Position numbers and translations under genes: made by a program
DNA from: Loktanella sp. D2R18
GTDB taxonomy: Bacteria > Pseudomonadota > Alphaproteobacteria > Rhodobacterales > Rhodobacteraceae
Length of the DNA stretch: 64,000 bases
Direction: 5' to 3'
Assembly: GCF_003318235.1 (NCBI RefSeq)
Contig: NZ_QOCG01000019.1
Location: forward strand, 1-64,000
The notes under the pieces: model-generated
The model's database searches: none
What the model was told of the DNA's origin: nothing
The model's input: the letters and a program-made list of their open reading frames with translations, nothing else
Shown: in pieces, positions 18,476 to 28,025 of the stretch
How positions within the stretch are numbered: the first letter of the stretch is position 1
Layout: every line of letters starts with the position of its first letter

Positions 18476-19036
18476 ATGCGAAAGTTAAAGTCAGCCCTGC
18501 TTTATACGGCCCTTGCCGTTGTTGCAAACACGGCCCACGCCGATATGTCCGCGATTGAGGCCCTGCGCGAAGGTAATATGCGCAAGCTGATGTTCCATGA
18601 AACCACCGTCGTAGGTTCTGACGCGCCTTTTTTGACCGAAACCGGTGCAGAAATGACCCTCGCAGCCTATGAAGGACAGTTTGTTGTCCTGAATTTCTGG
18701 GCGACGTGGTGCGCACCTTGCCGTCAAGAAATGCCGCAACTGGCCGCGCTTCAGGCGCAAATGGGCGGCGATGATATGCAAGTGGTCACCGTCGCGACCG
18801 GGCGCAACCCCGCCCCTGCGATCAACCAGTTCTTTGGCGAAATCGGCGTTGATAACCTGCCCAAACACGTTGACCCACGCCAATCGCTATCGCGCAGCAT
18901 GGGGGTGTTGGGGCTGCCTGCAACCATCGTACTGGACCGCGAAGGCAATGAAATCGCACGCATGCAAGGTGAGGCAGATTGGTCCAGTGATAGCGCGGTC
19001 GCCGTGATGCAGGCGCTGATCGCAGGCGGGACCTAG
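18476..19036 (+). CDS. TlpA/ResA-like thiol:disulfide oxidoreductase
   Basis: 186 residues. A signal peptide ([22 protein letters not shown]) precedes a periplasmic thioredoxin fold with the active site [13 protein letters not shown] (C79/C82) and the cis-Pro loop [12 protein letters not shown]. It probably keeps apocytochrome or other periplasmic thiols reduced. The start with GAGGAAA nine bases upstream is chosen; an in-frame ATG five codons earlier overlaps the argH start. A secreted DsbD-N-like protein lies 0.7 kb downstream. The 3' end overlaps the convergent yqgE gene by 4 bp. Confidence 0.88.
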   Translation: MRKLKSALLYTALAVVANTAHADMSAIEALREGNMRKLMFHETTVVGSDAPFLTETGAEMTLAAYEGQFVVLNFWATWCAPCRQEMPQLAALQAQMGGDDMQVVTVATGRNPAPAINQFFGEIGVDNLPKHVDPRQSLSRSMGVLGLPATIVLDREGNEIARMQGEADWSSDSAVAVMQALIAGGT

Positions 19037-19602
19037 GCCCGCCCGGCAGTATCCGACAGTAACAGCGGATCAATCCCCATGTGCTTCAGCGCGCCTACCC
19101 ATTTGTGCTCATTCGCGCGGCCAAACACGATATCGCTGCGCGCATCACAGGTCAGCCAGCCATTGTGGGCAATTTCGGCTTCAAGCTGCCCCGGCGCCCA
19201 GCCAGCATAGCCCAACGCCAGCATTGACGTGTCTGGCCCCGTGCCACTGGCAATATCTTCGATCACATCCAGTGTCGCGCTCATCGAGATTTCATCGGCA
19301 ACGTTAAGTGTCCCCGTGGCCGCTGCGTATTCGTTCGAATGCAAAACAAACCCGCGTGTTTGGTCCACTGGTCCCCCAAAATGCACCCGAATGTCGCGCA
19401 CCCCTGCCGCTTTATTGATTCCCATTTGATCCAGCAGGTCCGAAAAATGCAAATCTGCCTGCGGCTTATTCACGATCAACCCCATGCCGCCATCATCCGA
19501 ATGAGAGCACATATAGATAACACTTTTCGCAAACCGCGGGTCATCCATTCCGGGCATCGCGATCAGCAGCTTACCCGTCATATTTGTATCTAATTCTTTC
19601 AT
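19033..19602 (-). CDS. YqgE/AlgH family protein (UPF0301)
   Basis: About 189 residues. The family motifs are present: GKLLIAMPGMDDPRFAKSVIYMCSHSDDGGMGLIVNKP, FGGPVDQTRGFVLH, and ALGYAGWAPGQLEAEI with NGWL. Structure is known for relatives but the role is only loosely tied to regulation. Three in-frame ATGs (19623, 19602, 19581) are possible starts; none has a strong ribosome site. Confidence 0.88.
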   Translation of the reverse strand: MKELDTNMTGKLLIAMPGMDDPRFAKSVIYMCSHSDDGGMGLIVNKPQADLHFSDLLDQMGINKAAGVRDIRVHFGGPVDQTRGFVLHSNEYAAATGTLNVADEISMSATLDVIEDIASGTGPDTSMLALGYAGWAPGQLEAEIAHNGWLTCDARSDIVFGRANEHKWVGALKHMGIDPLLLSDTAGRA

Positions 19603-19706
19603 GTCGGACAAATTGTTCAACATACGGACTCAATGCAAGCCCCACATTGCATCGGATCGCTTGAATGTGACTTCCTATTGCAGCGCAAATGCATAATGAA
19701 CGTGCC

Positions 19707-20507
19707 ATGCGAATGAAAACACTGATCCCCCTTGCCCTTGTGGCGTTGACTGGTGCGGCCACAGCCGGACCATATGATGATCTTGCCCAAATCGAGGTTC
19801 TGCCCGGTTGGCGCAAGGCCAATGGCGATCATGTCGCAGGACTGCGGATCACGCTTGCACCGGGTTGGAAAACCTATTGGCGGGCCCCCGGTGATGCGGG
19901 CATCCCACCGATGTTTTCCTTTAACGGATCGCAAAACATCACTGCAATCGCCCCCCACTGGCCGACGCCAGAAATCTTTGACAGTGCCGGGATGCAAACC
20001 ATCGGGTACCACGACAGCGTGGTCTTTCCGCTCACAGTGCACAGCGACGCCCCGGACCAACCCATGCAGATCAGCGGTCACATAGATATTGGCGTTTGCG
20101 AAGAAATTTGCATTCCGGTCAGTCTTGAATTCGATGCTTCGCTTCCCGCAAGCGGCAGCCGCGATAGCGCCATTACCGCCGCATTGGTTGATCGCCCGCT
20201 CACCCAAGCCGAGGCAGGTATTGATCACGTAACCTGCGCCATTGACCCGATCAGCGACGGTTTGCGGGTCACGACAGCCTTTGACCTTGCGCCTCTTGGC
20301 GGGGAAGAAGTCGTTGTGGTGGAAACCGCTGACGCCAATATCTGGGTCTCGCAAGCGCAAGTCGACCGCCAAGGCAACCAGCTACGCGCCAGTGTTGACA
20401 TGGTACATAATGCGGGCAACGCCTTTGGATTGGACCGGTCACAGATGACAATCACCGTACTAAACGGACATCAAGCCGTTGAAATTCGGGGCTGCACAGG
20501 CACCTAG
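19707..20507 (+). CDS. secreted DsbD N-terminal-domain protein
   Basis: About 266 residues. A signal peptide (MKTLIPLALVALTGAATAG) is followed by the DsbD N-terminal domain (DsbDn, about 25-130): GWKTYWRAPGDAGIPP, HWPTPEIFDSAGMQTIGYHDSVVFPL and the redox motif GVCEEICIPVSLEF. The membrane and thioredoxin-like parts of DsbD are missing, so this is a stand-alone periplasmic protein, probably receiving electrons from a CcdA/DsbD-type membrane partner elsewhere. The nearby TlpA-like protein is a likely functional neighbour. Confidence 0.8.
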   Translation: MRMKTLIPLALVALTGAATAGPYDDLAQIEVLPGWRKANGDHVAGLRITLAPGWKTYWRAPGDAGIPPMFSFNGSQNITAIAPHWPTPEIFDSAGMQTIGYHDSVVFPLTVHSDAPDQPMQISGHIDIGVCEEICIPVSLEFDASLPASGSRDSAITAALVDRPLTQAEAGIDHVTCAIDPISDGLRVTTAFDLAPLGGEEVVVVETADANIWVSQAQVDRQGNQLRASVDMVHNAGNAFGLDRSQMTITVLNGHQAVEIRGCTGT

Positions 20508-20522
20508 ACGCGGATTTCACAT

Positions 20523-20539
20523 AAGGTCACTTTGACCTT
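20523..20539. terminator. inverted repeat between convergent genes
   Basis: Perfect 7-bp inverted repeat AAGGTCA-CTT-TGACCTT between the stops of the DsbDn gene and the AraC gene. It could act as a weak bidirectional terminator; no T tract follows on either side. Confidence 0.35.
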
Positions 20540-21687
20540 TACGTCATTAACTCACCCGGAATAGCATTCTGATAGCCTTTTGGTGTCATGCCAGTTTCAC
20601 GCTTGAACGCCTTGTAAAATGCCGAGCGCGAGTTAAAGCCAACCGCGAGCGCGATGGTCAGCACCGATGCGTCACCTGCCATTATCAGTGGTTTCGAAGC
20701 CTCGATCCGCCAACGCGCAACATAGTCAAAGAAGGATGCACCGATTTCTTGGTTCAATGTTTGTGACACTTGGTTTGGAAGCGCACCCACGTGCCGTGCC
20801 AGTTTTTGCAGCGACAAACTAGGGTCGAGATAAAGTGTATCTGTGCGCATCGCTGCCTCAAGCCGGGCGGCAAGGGTCGCCTTGTGCGCATCAGTTAACG
20901 CTGAGCGGGCATATTTGACCTCCGGCGTGTCCTCTTCAACGACAGAGCGCGGGGCTGGTGGTGTGATTGGCACAAAGACGTTCAAAGACAACAAGCCTCC
21001 AGCAATGAGCGCAAGAAACAGCTCTTCGATGAACAAATTGCCCCCGGCGAGGTTGTCATCTGCGAGCGAAGCCGCCCCCGTGGCCCAGATCAAAACGAGC
21101 AAAACCATCACCACATCGACCCAGCGCAAGTCTCGTTTTTCGACGTCTGAATAAAGTTGCCGGATATGGGCCCGGTAGGCCGCAAGCCTATGCAAGATTG
21201 CGACCAGGTAGGCGAAAGAGGCAATCAACCAGATCATGATCAGCGCAAACGTTGCTACGGTTAGAACAGCCGGCAACATCCCCGGAGGCAGCTCACCTGA
21301 AATAAACAATGTTGTTTTGGCTGGTGCCGGTAGAATCCAAAACCCAACACACACAACGCCGCCAGTGACTGGCAGCGCTTTATCACGCCAGAGGAGCCCC
21401 GGAGGTGACACTTTGGCCGTCTTGGCTGCGACGTAGTGATAAAAAGCAGGTGGGAGTATCAGTAGCATGAATAACAACAGCGGCATGTAATTGGTCACCG
21501 CACCTGCGGCAAAAGTTTGGACCAGCGGCAGGGCGGTCATCCCAATAAATGCGATGTAGACCGCCCCGATGCTGCGCCGTTCGCGCCGACTGCCCTGCCC
21601 CAACAAGACGGCAATAAGCCCGGTCAAGGCGGTGCCAAGACAAAGCCCGGCGAGGGTCAGAACAGCTGCGTTTTCCATTCCGCTCAT
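20539..21687 (-). CDS. membrane-anchored AraC-family transcriptional regulator
   Basis: 382 residues. The N-terminal half has six or seven hydrophobic helices (about 5-240); the C-terminal 100 residues are a double helix-turn-helix of AraC type, with ASVLTIALAVGFNSRSAFYKAFKRETGMTPKGYQ. The layout suggests a sensor in the membrane with its DNA-binding domain in the cytoplasm. It is divergent from a small multi-TM protein gene 144 bp away, which is the obvious candidate target. No known inducer. Confidence 0.85.
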   Translation of the reverse strand: MSGMENAAVLTLAGLCLGTALTGLIAVLLGQGSRRERRSIGAVYIAFIGMTALPLVQTFAAGAVTNYMPLLLFMLLILPPAFYHYVAAKTAKVSPPGLLWRDKALPVTGGVVCVGFWILPAPAKTTLFISGELPPGMLPAVLTVATFALIMIWLIASFAYLVAILHRLAAYRAHIRQLYSDVEKRDLRWVDVVMVLLVLIWATGAASLADDNLAGGNLFIEELFLALIAGGLLSLNVFVPITPPAPRSVVEEDTPEVKYARSALTDAHKATLAARLEAAMRTDTLYLDPSLSLQKLARHVGALPNQVSQTLNQEIGASFFDYVARWRIEASKPLIMAGDASVLTIALAVGFNSRSAFYKAFKRETGMTPKGYQNAIPGELMT

Positions 21688-21831
21688 TATGCTGGTTTCA
21701 ACACCCTTATCAACGCGACCCAGTGGTCAAATAAATTGAAGAGAAATGTCCTCGCCGTCATGCGCGGACGACAGGACATCATAAGACTGCGCACAACTGG
21801 GCGAAATCAACCCATTTTGAAAGTCTACGCT

Positions 21832-22521
21832 ATGCCCACCTTCGATTTCGTCACACTGATTGCACATGTCGCACTTGGTATTCTAGCTGTTGTTACCGGC
21901 GCCATCGCCCTTGGATCGCGCAAAGGGCGCAAGACCCACGTAAGCGCAGGCCGCATTTTTGTCATAAGCATGGGGCTGGCATCCGTGCTTGGTGCGGTGC
22001 TGGGCGCATTGAAATATGAAACCTTCTGGATCACCTTCCATGCCGGTGTTCTTGGGGCGACCTTGGTGACAAGCGGCGTGCTCGCTGTGCGCATTCATGT
22101 GCGCCGCGCCAAACAATTTTTCTTCATCATCGCTGGGATAAATTTCGTGAACGCGGCAAGTCTTGTCACCGCTGGCTGGTATGCCACGACACTACCAGAC
22201 GCGCGCTTGTTTGGCTTCGCTGCGTCTGATTACTTCTTTTTATTTGGTATGTCCGCCATTGCCTTGGGTGGTGATGTACGCATGGTGTTTGGGGCGCAAA
22301 TTTCCTATAAACAGCGGATCGCGCAGCATCTATTGCGGATGTGTATCGGCTTTTTCATCGCGGCCGGATCAGCATTCACCGGACCGGGTGCTACGGCGTT
22401 TCCTGAGGCGGTGCAACGTTCCGGTGTGTTATCGCTCCCTGAACTGACAATTATGCTTCTGATGCTGTATTGGCTTTGGAAAACACTCCGTCGGCGTCAA
22501 CCCTTGGCTGCTAGCCATTAG
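21832..22521 (+). CDS. DUF2306-like multi-TM membrane protein
   Basis: 229 residues from the ATG reading MPTFDFVTLIAHVALGIL. Seven membrane helices are apparent. The first stretch, HVALGILAVVTGAIALGSRKGRKTHVSAGRIFV, has the H...G..A...G..A....KG...H...G pattern of the DUF2306 family. Function is unknown. Divergent from the membrane AraC regulator, which probably controls it. Longer frames upstream would run into the regulator gene and are rejected. Confidence 0.7.
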   Translation: MPTFDFVTLIAHVALGILAVVTGAIALGSRKGRKTHVSAGRIFVISMGLASVLGAVLGALKYETFWITFHAGVLGATLVTSGVLAVRIHVRRAKQFFFIIAGINFVNAASLVTAGWYATTLPDARLFGFAASDYFFLFGMSAIALGGDVRMVFGAQISYKQRIAQHLLRMCIGFFIAAGSAFTGPGATAFPEAVQRSGVLSLPELTIMLLMLYWLWKTLRRRQPLAASH

Positions 22522-22553
22522 GCCGCTTCAGGTAACCTGTCGCATCGTACAAA

Positions 22554-25500
22554 TCATGAGCGGCGCGCCACGGCCCGCCCGCTCTGGAACCCAGCGACGA
22601 TCATACCGATCGCATAAATTCCGACCAGCAAAACAACCACTGCCAGCACATAGACCCCAAACGCCAAACCGAATCCTGCATCCGCCAGCATTGGCAGGGC
22701 CACAGTTACGGGTGGCCAGGCAACCCCGGTGACCAAAACCGGTGCAACCAACGCCGCGAACAACCCGACAGCGCCCAATGCCCCAAGCCCCGCGGGCACA
22801 AACATCGCCATACGTCGCCCGCGCAACGCCCGTTTGGCCGCAGCAATCTGGCGCTGGAAATCCGCTTGCATTGCCATCACAGAGGGCACCACCAGCAATA
22901 CCAGAACAAACCCGAACGCGAGGCCAAAGACCAAGGTAATCACCGTCGGTTTCAAAAATTCGGCTTGGGTGGATTGTTCGTAAAGCAACGGCATAAGCCC
23001 CAAGACGGTTGTAAGCGTTGTCAACATCACAGGGCGCAAACGGTCAACTGTGCCATCCACAATGGCCGGAATCAAACCACGGTTTTCGGCGTATTCGTCA
23101 ATTGTCGTCACCAATACGATGCTGTCGTTGATGATGATCCCCACCATCCCAATCAAACCGATCACAGTGAACATGCTCATGGGAATACCCCATGCATTAT
23201 GTCCGTAAATCGTGCCGACAAGCGCAAAAGGAATGATCGACATCACCACCAATGGGCGGGTCCAGCTGCTAAATATCCATGCTAGCGTCAGGTAAATCCC
23301 CAAAAGCGCGAGAATCAGCCCCGTTCTCGCATCGGATAAAAACGCACGTTCCTGTTCGCTTTGCCCGGACAGTTCGGTCTCAATTCCAAAATTACTTTCG
23401 ACGCGCGGTAGGATATCTTCGTTAATCAGCGTCTGAATTTCAGTCGCACGCGCCGCATCGTCGCTATCCAGATCACCTGTCACCGCGATCAGCTGGATCC
23501 CATTTTCACGACGGACCGTTGAAAACCCGGTGCGCGTTTGCACGGTCACAACGTCCGCCAGCGGCACATAGGCACCTTCGGCCGTTCTGATTTGCATCCG
23601 GTCTAGAAAATCTGCGGAAAGCTCATCATCAGGTAAAGCGACCTGAATGGTGGCAGAGCGCGTGCCATCGGGATAAGTCGCCGCCTCAATCCCTGCGAGC
23701 CGGTTGCGCAAAATCGTGCCAAGCCCATCAATGCTCAACCCGAGCCGTTCCCCTTGCGGGGTCAGTTCTAGGATCATTTCTTCTTTGTCGTAAGACAGCG
23801 TGTCTTCAAGCCCGGAGATCTCACCAAACTGAGCCAGCTCTGTCTTGAGCGCTTCGGAGGCTGCTTTGAGTGTTTCACTGTCTGATCCGAACATTTGAAT
23901 GGACAGACCATCGGCGCCCGGACCACCACGGAACCTGCGGAAACTCACGGTTTCGGCCATTGGATGCTGTTGGATGCTCTCTTGTAGGGCACTTACAAAA
24001 CTAGCGCTGGAATAGGGGCGGCTATCGCGGTCAATCAATTCAATCGTAATCGCCCCAAGCTGATCGGCGTCTTTGGTGTCGGACCCCGACAACCCGCGCC
24101 CGGCGTTGCCGCCAATTTCAGCCGCGACAAACTTTAGCGGGTTTGTGCCATGTTCAGCTTCATACTGCGCACCAAGAGCCTCCGTCGCGCGCTGCATTTC
24201 ACGCATCATCGCCATGGTGTCTTCGCGTGTCGCCCCCGGCAGCATCGCAAAGTTCCCAGTGACTTGGCTTTGCTCTGGGGCGTTAAAGAACCGCCAGCTG
24301 ACGTCACCACGAATGAAGAGCGCCATCTGTGAGGCAAGCGTCAAGAGCGCCAAAGCAAACACCGGATAACGCGCCCAAACCACAAACCCCATAAAGGGAC
24401 GAAACAGCACTTCGCGGAACCAAACAAACCCGCGGTTCACAATGCGCGAAGGGATATCATACCAATGATCTTTCGCCGAATGGCCGATGCTATGTGACAG
24501 GTGGTTTGGCAGAATAAGAAAACATTCCGCAAGGCTTGCGGCCAATACCATGACCACCGTGAACGGAATATCCATGATAAACTGGCCAAAGCGCCCACCG
24601 ATCATGGTCAGCCCGTAAAACGCGATAATCGTCGTAACAGTGGCCGAAAGCACGGGGGTAAACATCCGCCGCGCCGCATTCTCGGCCGCGACGACAGGCG
24701 TTTCGCCCAGTTGGCGCACCCGAAAATCCGCGTGTTCGCCCACAACAATCGCATCATCGACGACAATCCCAAGTGTGATAATAAGCGCGAAGATCGAAAT
24801 CATATTAAACGTAATACCGAATACATACATCAGCGCGACCGCTGCCAGCATCGCCACGGGGATACCAGCCGCAACCCAAAGTGCGGTGCGCGCGTTCAAG
24901 AATAAGAATAGCAATGCGACGACCAAAAGAAGTCCGCTGGCTGCGTTCTTCATCAAGATTTCCAGCCGCGCGCTGATCAGTTCGGCACGCCCGTTGGTGA
25001 GGTCAATTTTCACGCCTGCGGGCAAAGATGCCATAAACTCTTGGGCGACTTTTTGCACCGTGGCTTGTAGCTCAATCGCGTCACCCTGTGCCGACCGCGT
25101 AACCTTGAGCTTGATCGCCGGGTCATCGCCAACGAAATAAGCCCGCTCGCGATCAGTCCCTTCGACCCGGACCGTTGCAACATCTGCAATCGTCAGCTGT
25201 GATCCGTCAGCGTTAGAGCGCAAAACAATCGCTGCGATGTCATCGGCGCTGCGTTTTGCAACGCCTGTGCGCACCCGCGCATTGCTGGATACATCGCCCG
25301 CGGGATCGGCTTCTGCTTCCTCGGCGATCCGCGCGGCAATATCGGCAAGCCCTATATCATGTTCGATCAACGATAGTGACGGAACTTCGACGATTGTCGA
25401 AGGGGCTGCGACGCCTTGCACGGATACTTGGGTGACGCCTTGTGCGAACAAACGTATCGCTAATTCATCCGAGAACCGGGCCAATTGATCGACCCCGACG

Positions 25501-25946
25501 GGGCCAGAGACAACAACATCCGTAACCGTATCCGACCAGCCACCGCGGCGCACGGTTGGATCATCGGCGTCGGCAGGCAGGTTACTGGTGCTATCAACCG
25601 CAAGCTGGACATCTTCTGCCGCGCGATCGATGTCGTACCCCGGTTCAAATTCAAGCTGGATCGTCGCGCGCCCTTCGACAGAGGTTGATGTCGATGAGGT
25701 GACCCCTTCAACAGATAAAAGTGCCGGTTCCAATACCTGAACAATTGCCGTGTCGACATCTTCTGCGCCCGCGCCTGACCACGTCACCGAAACGTTCAAG
25801 TCATCAACCACAACATCTGGGAAATATTGCGCCCGCATTTTGGGGAGCGCCAAAAGCCCGGCGGTCAGCATCAATACCAACAAAAGGTTCGCCGCCGTGC
25901 GGTGGCGCGTGAAATACGACAGAATGCCGCTCGCACGATTTGTCAT
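22554..25946 (-). CDS. RND-family efflux permease (AcrB/MMPL type)
   Basis: About 1130 residues from the ATG preceded by GGGGGCG (another ATG eight codons up overlaps the adaptor stop). Twelve-TM HAE-RND plan: TM1 about 20-40, first periplasmic loop to about 335, TM2-6 with the proton-relay DD in TM4 (LGIVVDDAIVVGEHADF), second loop to about 870, TM7-12. After TM12, where most RND pumps end, there is an extra region of about 100 residues with a basic segment and two or three more hydrophobic helices. It would form an efflux complex with the adaptor upstream; substrate unknown. No outer-membrane channel gene is nearby. Confidence 0.92.
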   Translation of the reverse strand: MTNRASGILSYFTRHRTAANLLLVLMLTAGLLALPKMRAQYFPDVVVDDLNVSVTWSGAGAEDVDTAIVQVLEPALLSVEGVTSSTSTSVEGRATIQLEFEPGYDIDRAAEDVQLAVDSTSNLPADADDPTVRRGGWSDTVTDVVVSGPVGVDQLARFSDELAIRLFAQGVTQVSVQGVAAPSTIVEVPSLSLIEHDIGLADIAARIAEEAEADPAGDVSSNARVRTGVAKRSADDIAAIVLRSNADGSQLTIADVATVRVEGTDRERAYFVGDDPAIKLKVTRSAQGDAIELQATVQKVAQEFMASLPAGVKIDLTNGRAELISARLEILMKNAASGLLLVVALLFLFLNARTALWVAAGIPVAMLAAVALMYVFGITFNMISIFALIITLGIVVDDAIVVGEHADFRVRQLGETPVVAAENAARRMFTPVLSATVTTIIAFYGLTMIGGRFGQFIMDIPFTVVMVLAASLAECFLILPNHLSHSIGHSAKDHWYDIPSRIVNRGFVWFREVLFRPFMGFVVWARYPVFALALLTLASQMALFIRGDVSWRFFNAPEQSQVTGNFAMLPGATREDTMAMMREMQRATEALGAQYEAEHGTNPLKFVAAEIGGNAGRGLSGSDTKDADQLGAITIELIDRDSRPYSSASFVSALQESIQQHPMAETVSFRRFRGGPGADGLSIQMFGSDSETLKAASEALKTELAQFGEISGLEDTLSYDKEEMILELTPQGERLGLSIDGLGTILRNRLAGIEAATYPDGTRSATIQVALPDDELSADFLDRMQIRTAEGAYVPLADVVTVQTRTGFSTVRRENGIQLIAVTGDLDSDDAARATEIQTLINEDILPRVESNFGIETELSGQSEQERAFLSDARTGLILALLGIYLTLAWIFSSWTRPLVVMSIIPFALVGTIYGHNAWGIPMSMFTVIGLIGMVGIIINDSIVLVTTIDEYAENRGLIPAIVDGTVDRLRPVMLTTLTTVLGLMPLLYEQSTQAEFLKPTVITLVFGLAFGFVLVLLVVPSVMAMQADFQRQIAAAKRALRGRRMAMFVPAGLGALGAVGLFAALVAPVLVTGVAWPPVTVALPMLADAGFGLAFGVYVLAVVVLLVGIYAIGMIVAGFQSGRAVARRS

Positions 25947-25966
25947 GTCTTCGCCCCCGGTTACCA

Positions 25967-27424
25967 TCAGCTGCCCATCCGGCTTTCAAGCCGCTCAACA
26001 GTTTCAGACAGAATTTTATCTTGTTCGAGCTGCCCCAATATCCGGGTTTTGACCTCGTCGGGCATCCGTCCTTCGGTAACAAAGGTGACAAGCCGGGCGC
26101 GGCGTTCGGGATCAAGCACAATCATTTCAGGGGCTGCAGCCACCGTTTCGGTACCGGGCGGCGCAATTGGGTCCACTTTGATCCCCGCCCCAAGAAGCGG
26201 AGAGCGCTCCGCAACGATTTGACGCCCAGCGAAGTCGCCCAAGCTGACAATCACGTCGTCCCCTTGACGGCGTAGCAATTCAACTTGCCCAACGCTTAAA
26301 CGGTTTTCATCGCCGATCAACAACACCGTTTCATCGGCGGCCACTGCGGTTGCGGGCACGAGAGCGACGTTTTCAAGCGCTGGTTCGTCGATGCGAACGG
26401 TCACAAAATCGCCGGCCCGAAACCCGACGGCGGTGTCCAGTGTCGCGAACAGAAGACGACCCGTTTGACCGCTCGCCACTGCGGCGCTTTCTCGGGTGAT
26501 TTGGCCCGCAGCCGTGAGATCAAGCCCAGCAACATCCAGTGCAACCCGCAAGGGCGCTTGCGCCAACTGGCCGCGTGCATCAAGCAACCGCGCATATTGC
26601 GAGGTCGAAACACGGAATGACACCTCTAGCTGCGTTGGATCAACCAATTGCGCAAAAAGCTCGTTCGCCGTCACACGACCGCCAAGGCTGACGGTCACAT
26701 TCGACAATTGCCCGTCAAAAGGCGCATATATTTCTGTATCGGCCAGATCGCGCTCTGCCTCTGACAGGTTAATTTGTTGACGGGCCAAACTGGTGGTCGC
26801 CTGATCAATACGTGCCTGCGCCGATGCCACCGCTTGCCGTCGGGTCAAAACAGCGGCCTGCGCAGACGACGCGGTAAATTCGGCCGTTTCCACCGCTGCG
26901 GCGGTCCCAACACCGCGCCCTGCCAAATCTTGCGCGCGTGTCAGCGCCTGATCGCGCAGCGCCGATTGCTCTTCTGCGGCGGTCAATTCATCTTCGGCCA
27001 AGATCAACGCGCGGTCAGCGTCGCGCAACTCTGCCTCGGCATCTTGTAAATCGGCACGCACGCGGTTCAAAGCGGCCTCTGCATCGGTGGGATCAATGCG
27101 CAGCAAAAGCTGGCCTTCGGATACTGTTCCGCCATCAATCAGCGCGTCTGAAACTTCCTGCACGATACCGCCCGTCGCGCTACGCAAGTCTAGGTGGCGC
27201 TGGCTAAGAAGTTCGCCAAACGCAGTCATTTCAGGGGTGATCGTTTGCGGCGTCAACGTCGCAACATTGACTGCCAAAACGCGCTCTCGCTGCGGGAAAC
27301 TACGCGGCTCTTGCCCCATGCGAACTTGCACAGCCCCGTTGACCAAGCTACCCGCCCAAGCCAAAACCGCCAGCGTGACTGACAGCAAAAAGACCCCGGT
27401 GAGGCTTCGACGCAAAAACCGCAT
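25967..27424 (-). CDS. RND efflux periplasmic adaptor (membrane fusion protein)
   Basis: About 485 residues starting MRFLRRSLTGVFLLSVTLAVLAW with an N-terminal membrane anchor and AAGGA eight bases upstream. A lipoyl half-motif, a long coiled-coil hairpin (about 120-230, rich in Ala/Gln/Arg), the second lipoyl half (DTEIYAPFDGQLSNVTVSLGGRV) and a beta-barrel follow, as in HlyD/AcrA adaptors. The C-terminal 60 residues are a helical extension (RARLVTFVTEGRMPDEVKTRIL). The stop overlaps a possible upstream ATG of the pump gene. Confidence 0.9.
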   Translation of the reverse strand: MRFLRRSLTGVFLLSVTLAVLAWAGSLVNGAVQVRMGQEPRSFPQRERVLAVNVATLTPQTITPEMTAFGELLSQRHLDLRSATGGIVQEVSDALIDGGTVSEGQLLLRIDPTDAEAALNRVRADLQDAEAELRDADRALILAEDELTAAEEQSALRDQALTRAQDLAGRGVGTAAAVETAEFTASSAQAAVLTRRQAVASAQARIDQATTSLARQQINLSEAERDLADTEIYAPFDGQLSNVTVSLGGRVTANELFAQLVDPTQLEVSFRVSTSQYARLLDARGQLAQAPLRVALDVAGLDLTAAGQITRESAAVASGQTGRLLFATLDTAVGFRAGDFVTVRIDEPALENVALVPATAVAADETVLLIGDENRLSVGQVELLRRQGDDVIVSLGDFAGRQIVAERSPLLGAGIKVDPIAPPGTETVAAAPEMIVLDPERRARLVTFVTEGRMPDEVKTRILGQLEQDKILSETVERLESRMGS

Positions 27425-27491
27425 ATATATATCCTTGACCAGCGCCACCCGAAACGGCGCAAACGCATTCCTACTTATACGGCAAGCATAT

Positions 27492-28025
27492 CTACTTGCG
27501 TCGCAAATGTTCGTCTAATCGCGGCATTATCTCGACAAAGTTACAAGGACGGTGCCGATAGTCGAGCTGTTTGCACAAAATTTCATCCCAAGCGTCCTTA
27601 CAAGCACCCGGACTGCCCGGCAAAGCGAACAGATACGTGCCTTCGGCCACACCCGCAGTCGCCCGGCTTTGCACAGCGCTTGTCCCAATTTTCTGCATAC
27701 TGACGATCGTGAAGACCGTGCCAAAGGCGTCGATTTCTTTTTCATAAACATCGCGGTGCGCCTCGACGGTGACATCACGCCCGGTCAAGCCCGTCCCCCC
27801 GGTCGAAATCACCGCATCCACGCCATCATCCGCACACCATGCCCGCAGCTGATCCGCGATCTGCGCCCGCTCATCCGCGATAATCTTGCGATCCACCACC
27901 TGATGCCCAGCGTCCGAGATCCGGCCCACAAGGGTTTGACCTGATTTATCATCCGCCAACCGTCGCGTGTCACTAACCGTCAGCACAGCGATACGAACGG
28001 GGATAAATTCAGCGGTATCGCTCAT
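27492..28025 (-). CDS. moaB: molybdenum cofactor biosynthesis protein B
   Basis: 177 residues of the MogA/MoaB fold: VLTVSDTRRLADDKSGQ, VISTGGTGLTGRDVTVEA and LFALPGSPGACKDAWDEIL. It adenylates molybdopterin or has the related MoaB role in molybdenum cofactor synthesis. ATGA overlap with the upstream glycosylase gene. Other cofactor genes (fdhD, mobA, mobB, moeA fusion) lie 21 kb away. Confidence 0.93.
   Translation of the reverse strand: MSDTAEFIPVRIAVLTVSDTRRLADDKSGQTLVGRISDAGHQVVDRKIIADERAQIADQLRAWCADDGVDAVISTGGTGLTGRDVTVEAHRDVYEKEIDAFGTVFTIVSMQKIGTSAVQSRATAGVAEGTYLFALPGSPGACKDAWDEILCKQLDYRHRPCNFVEIMPRLDEHLRRK

Noticed and set aside
19617-20372. 251-codon minus-strand open frame over the DsbDn gene
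   Set aside because: Antisense to a gene with signal peptide and clear DsbD motifs; no coherent domain in the shadow.
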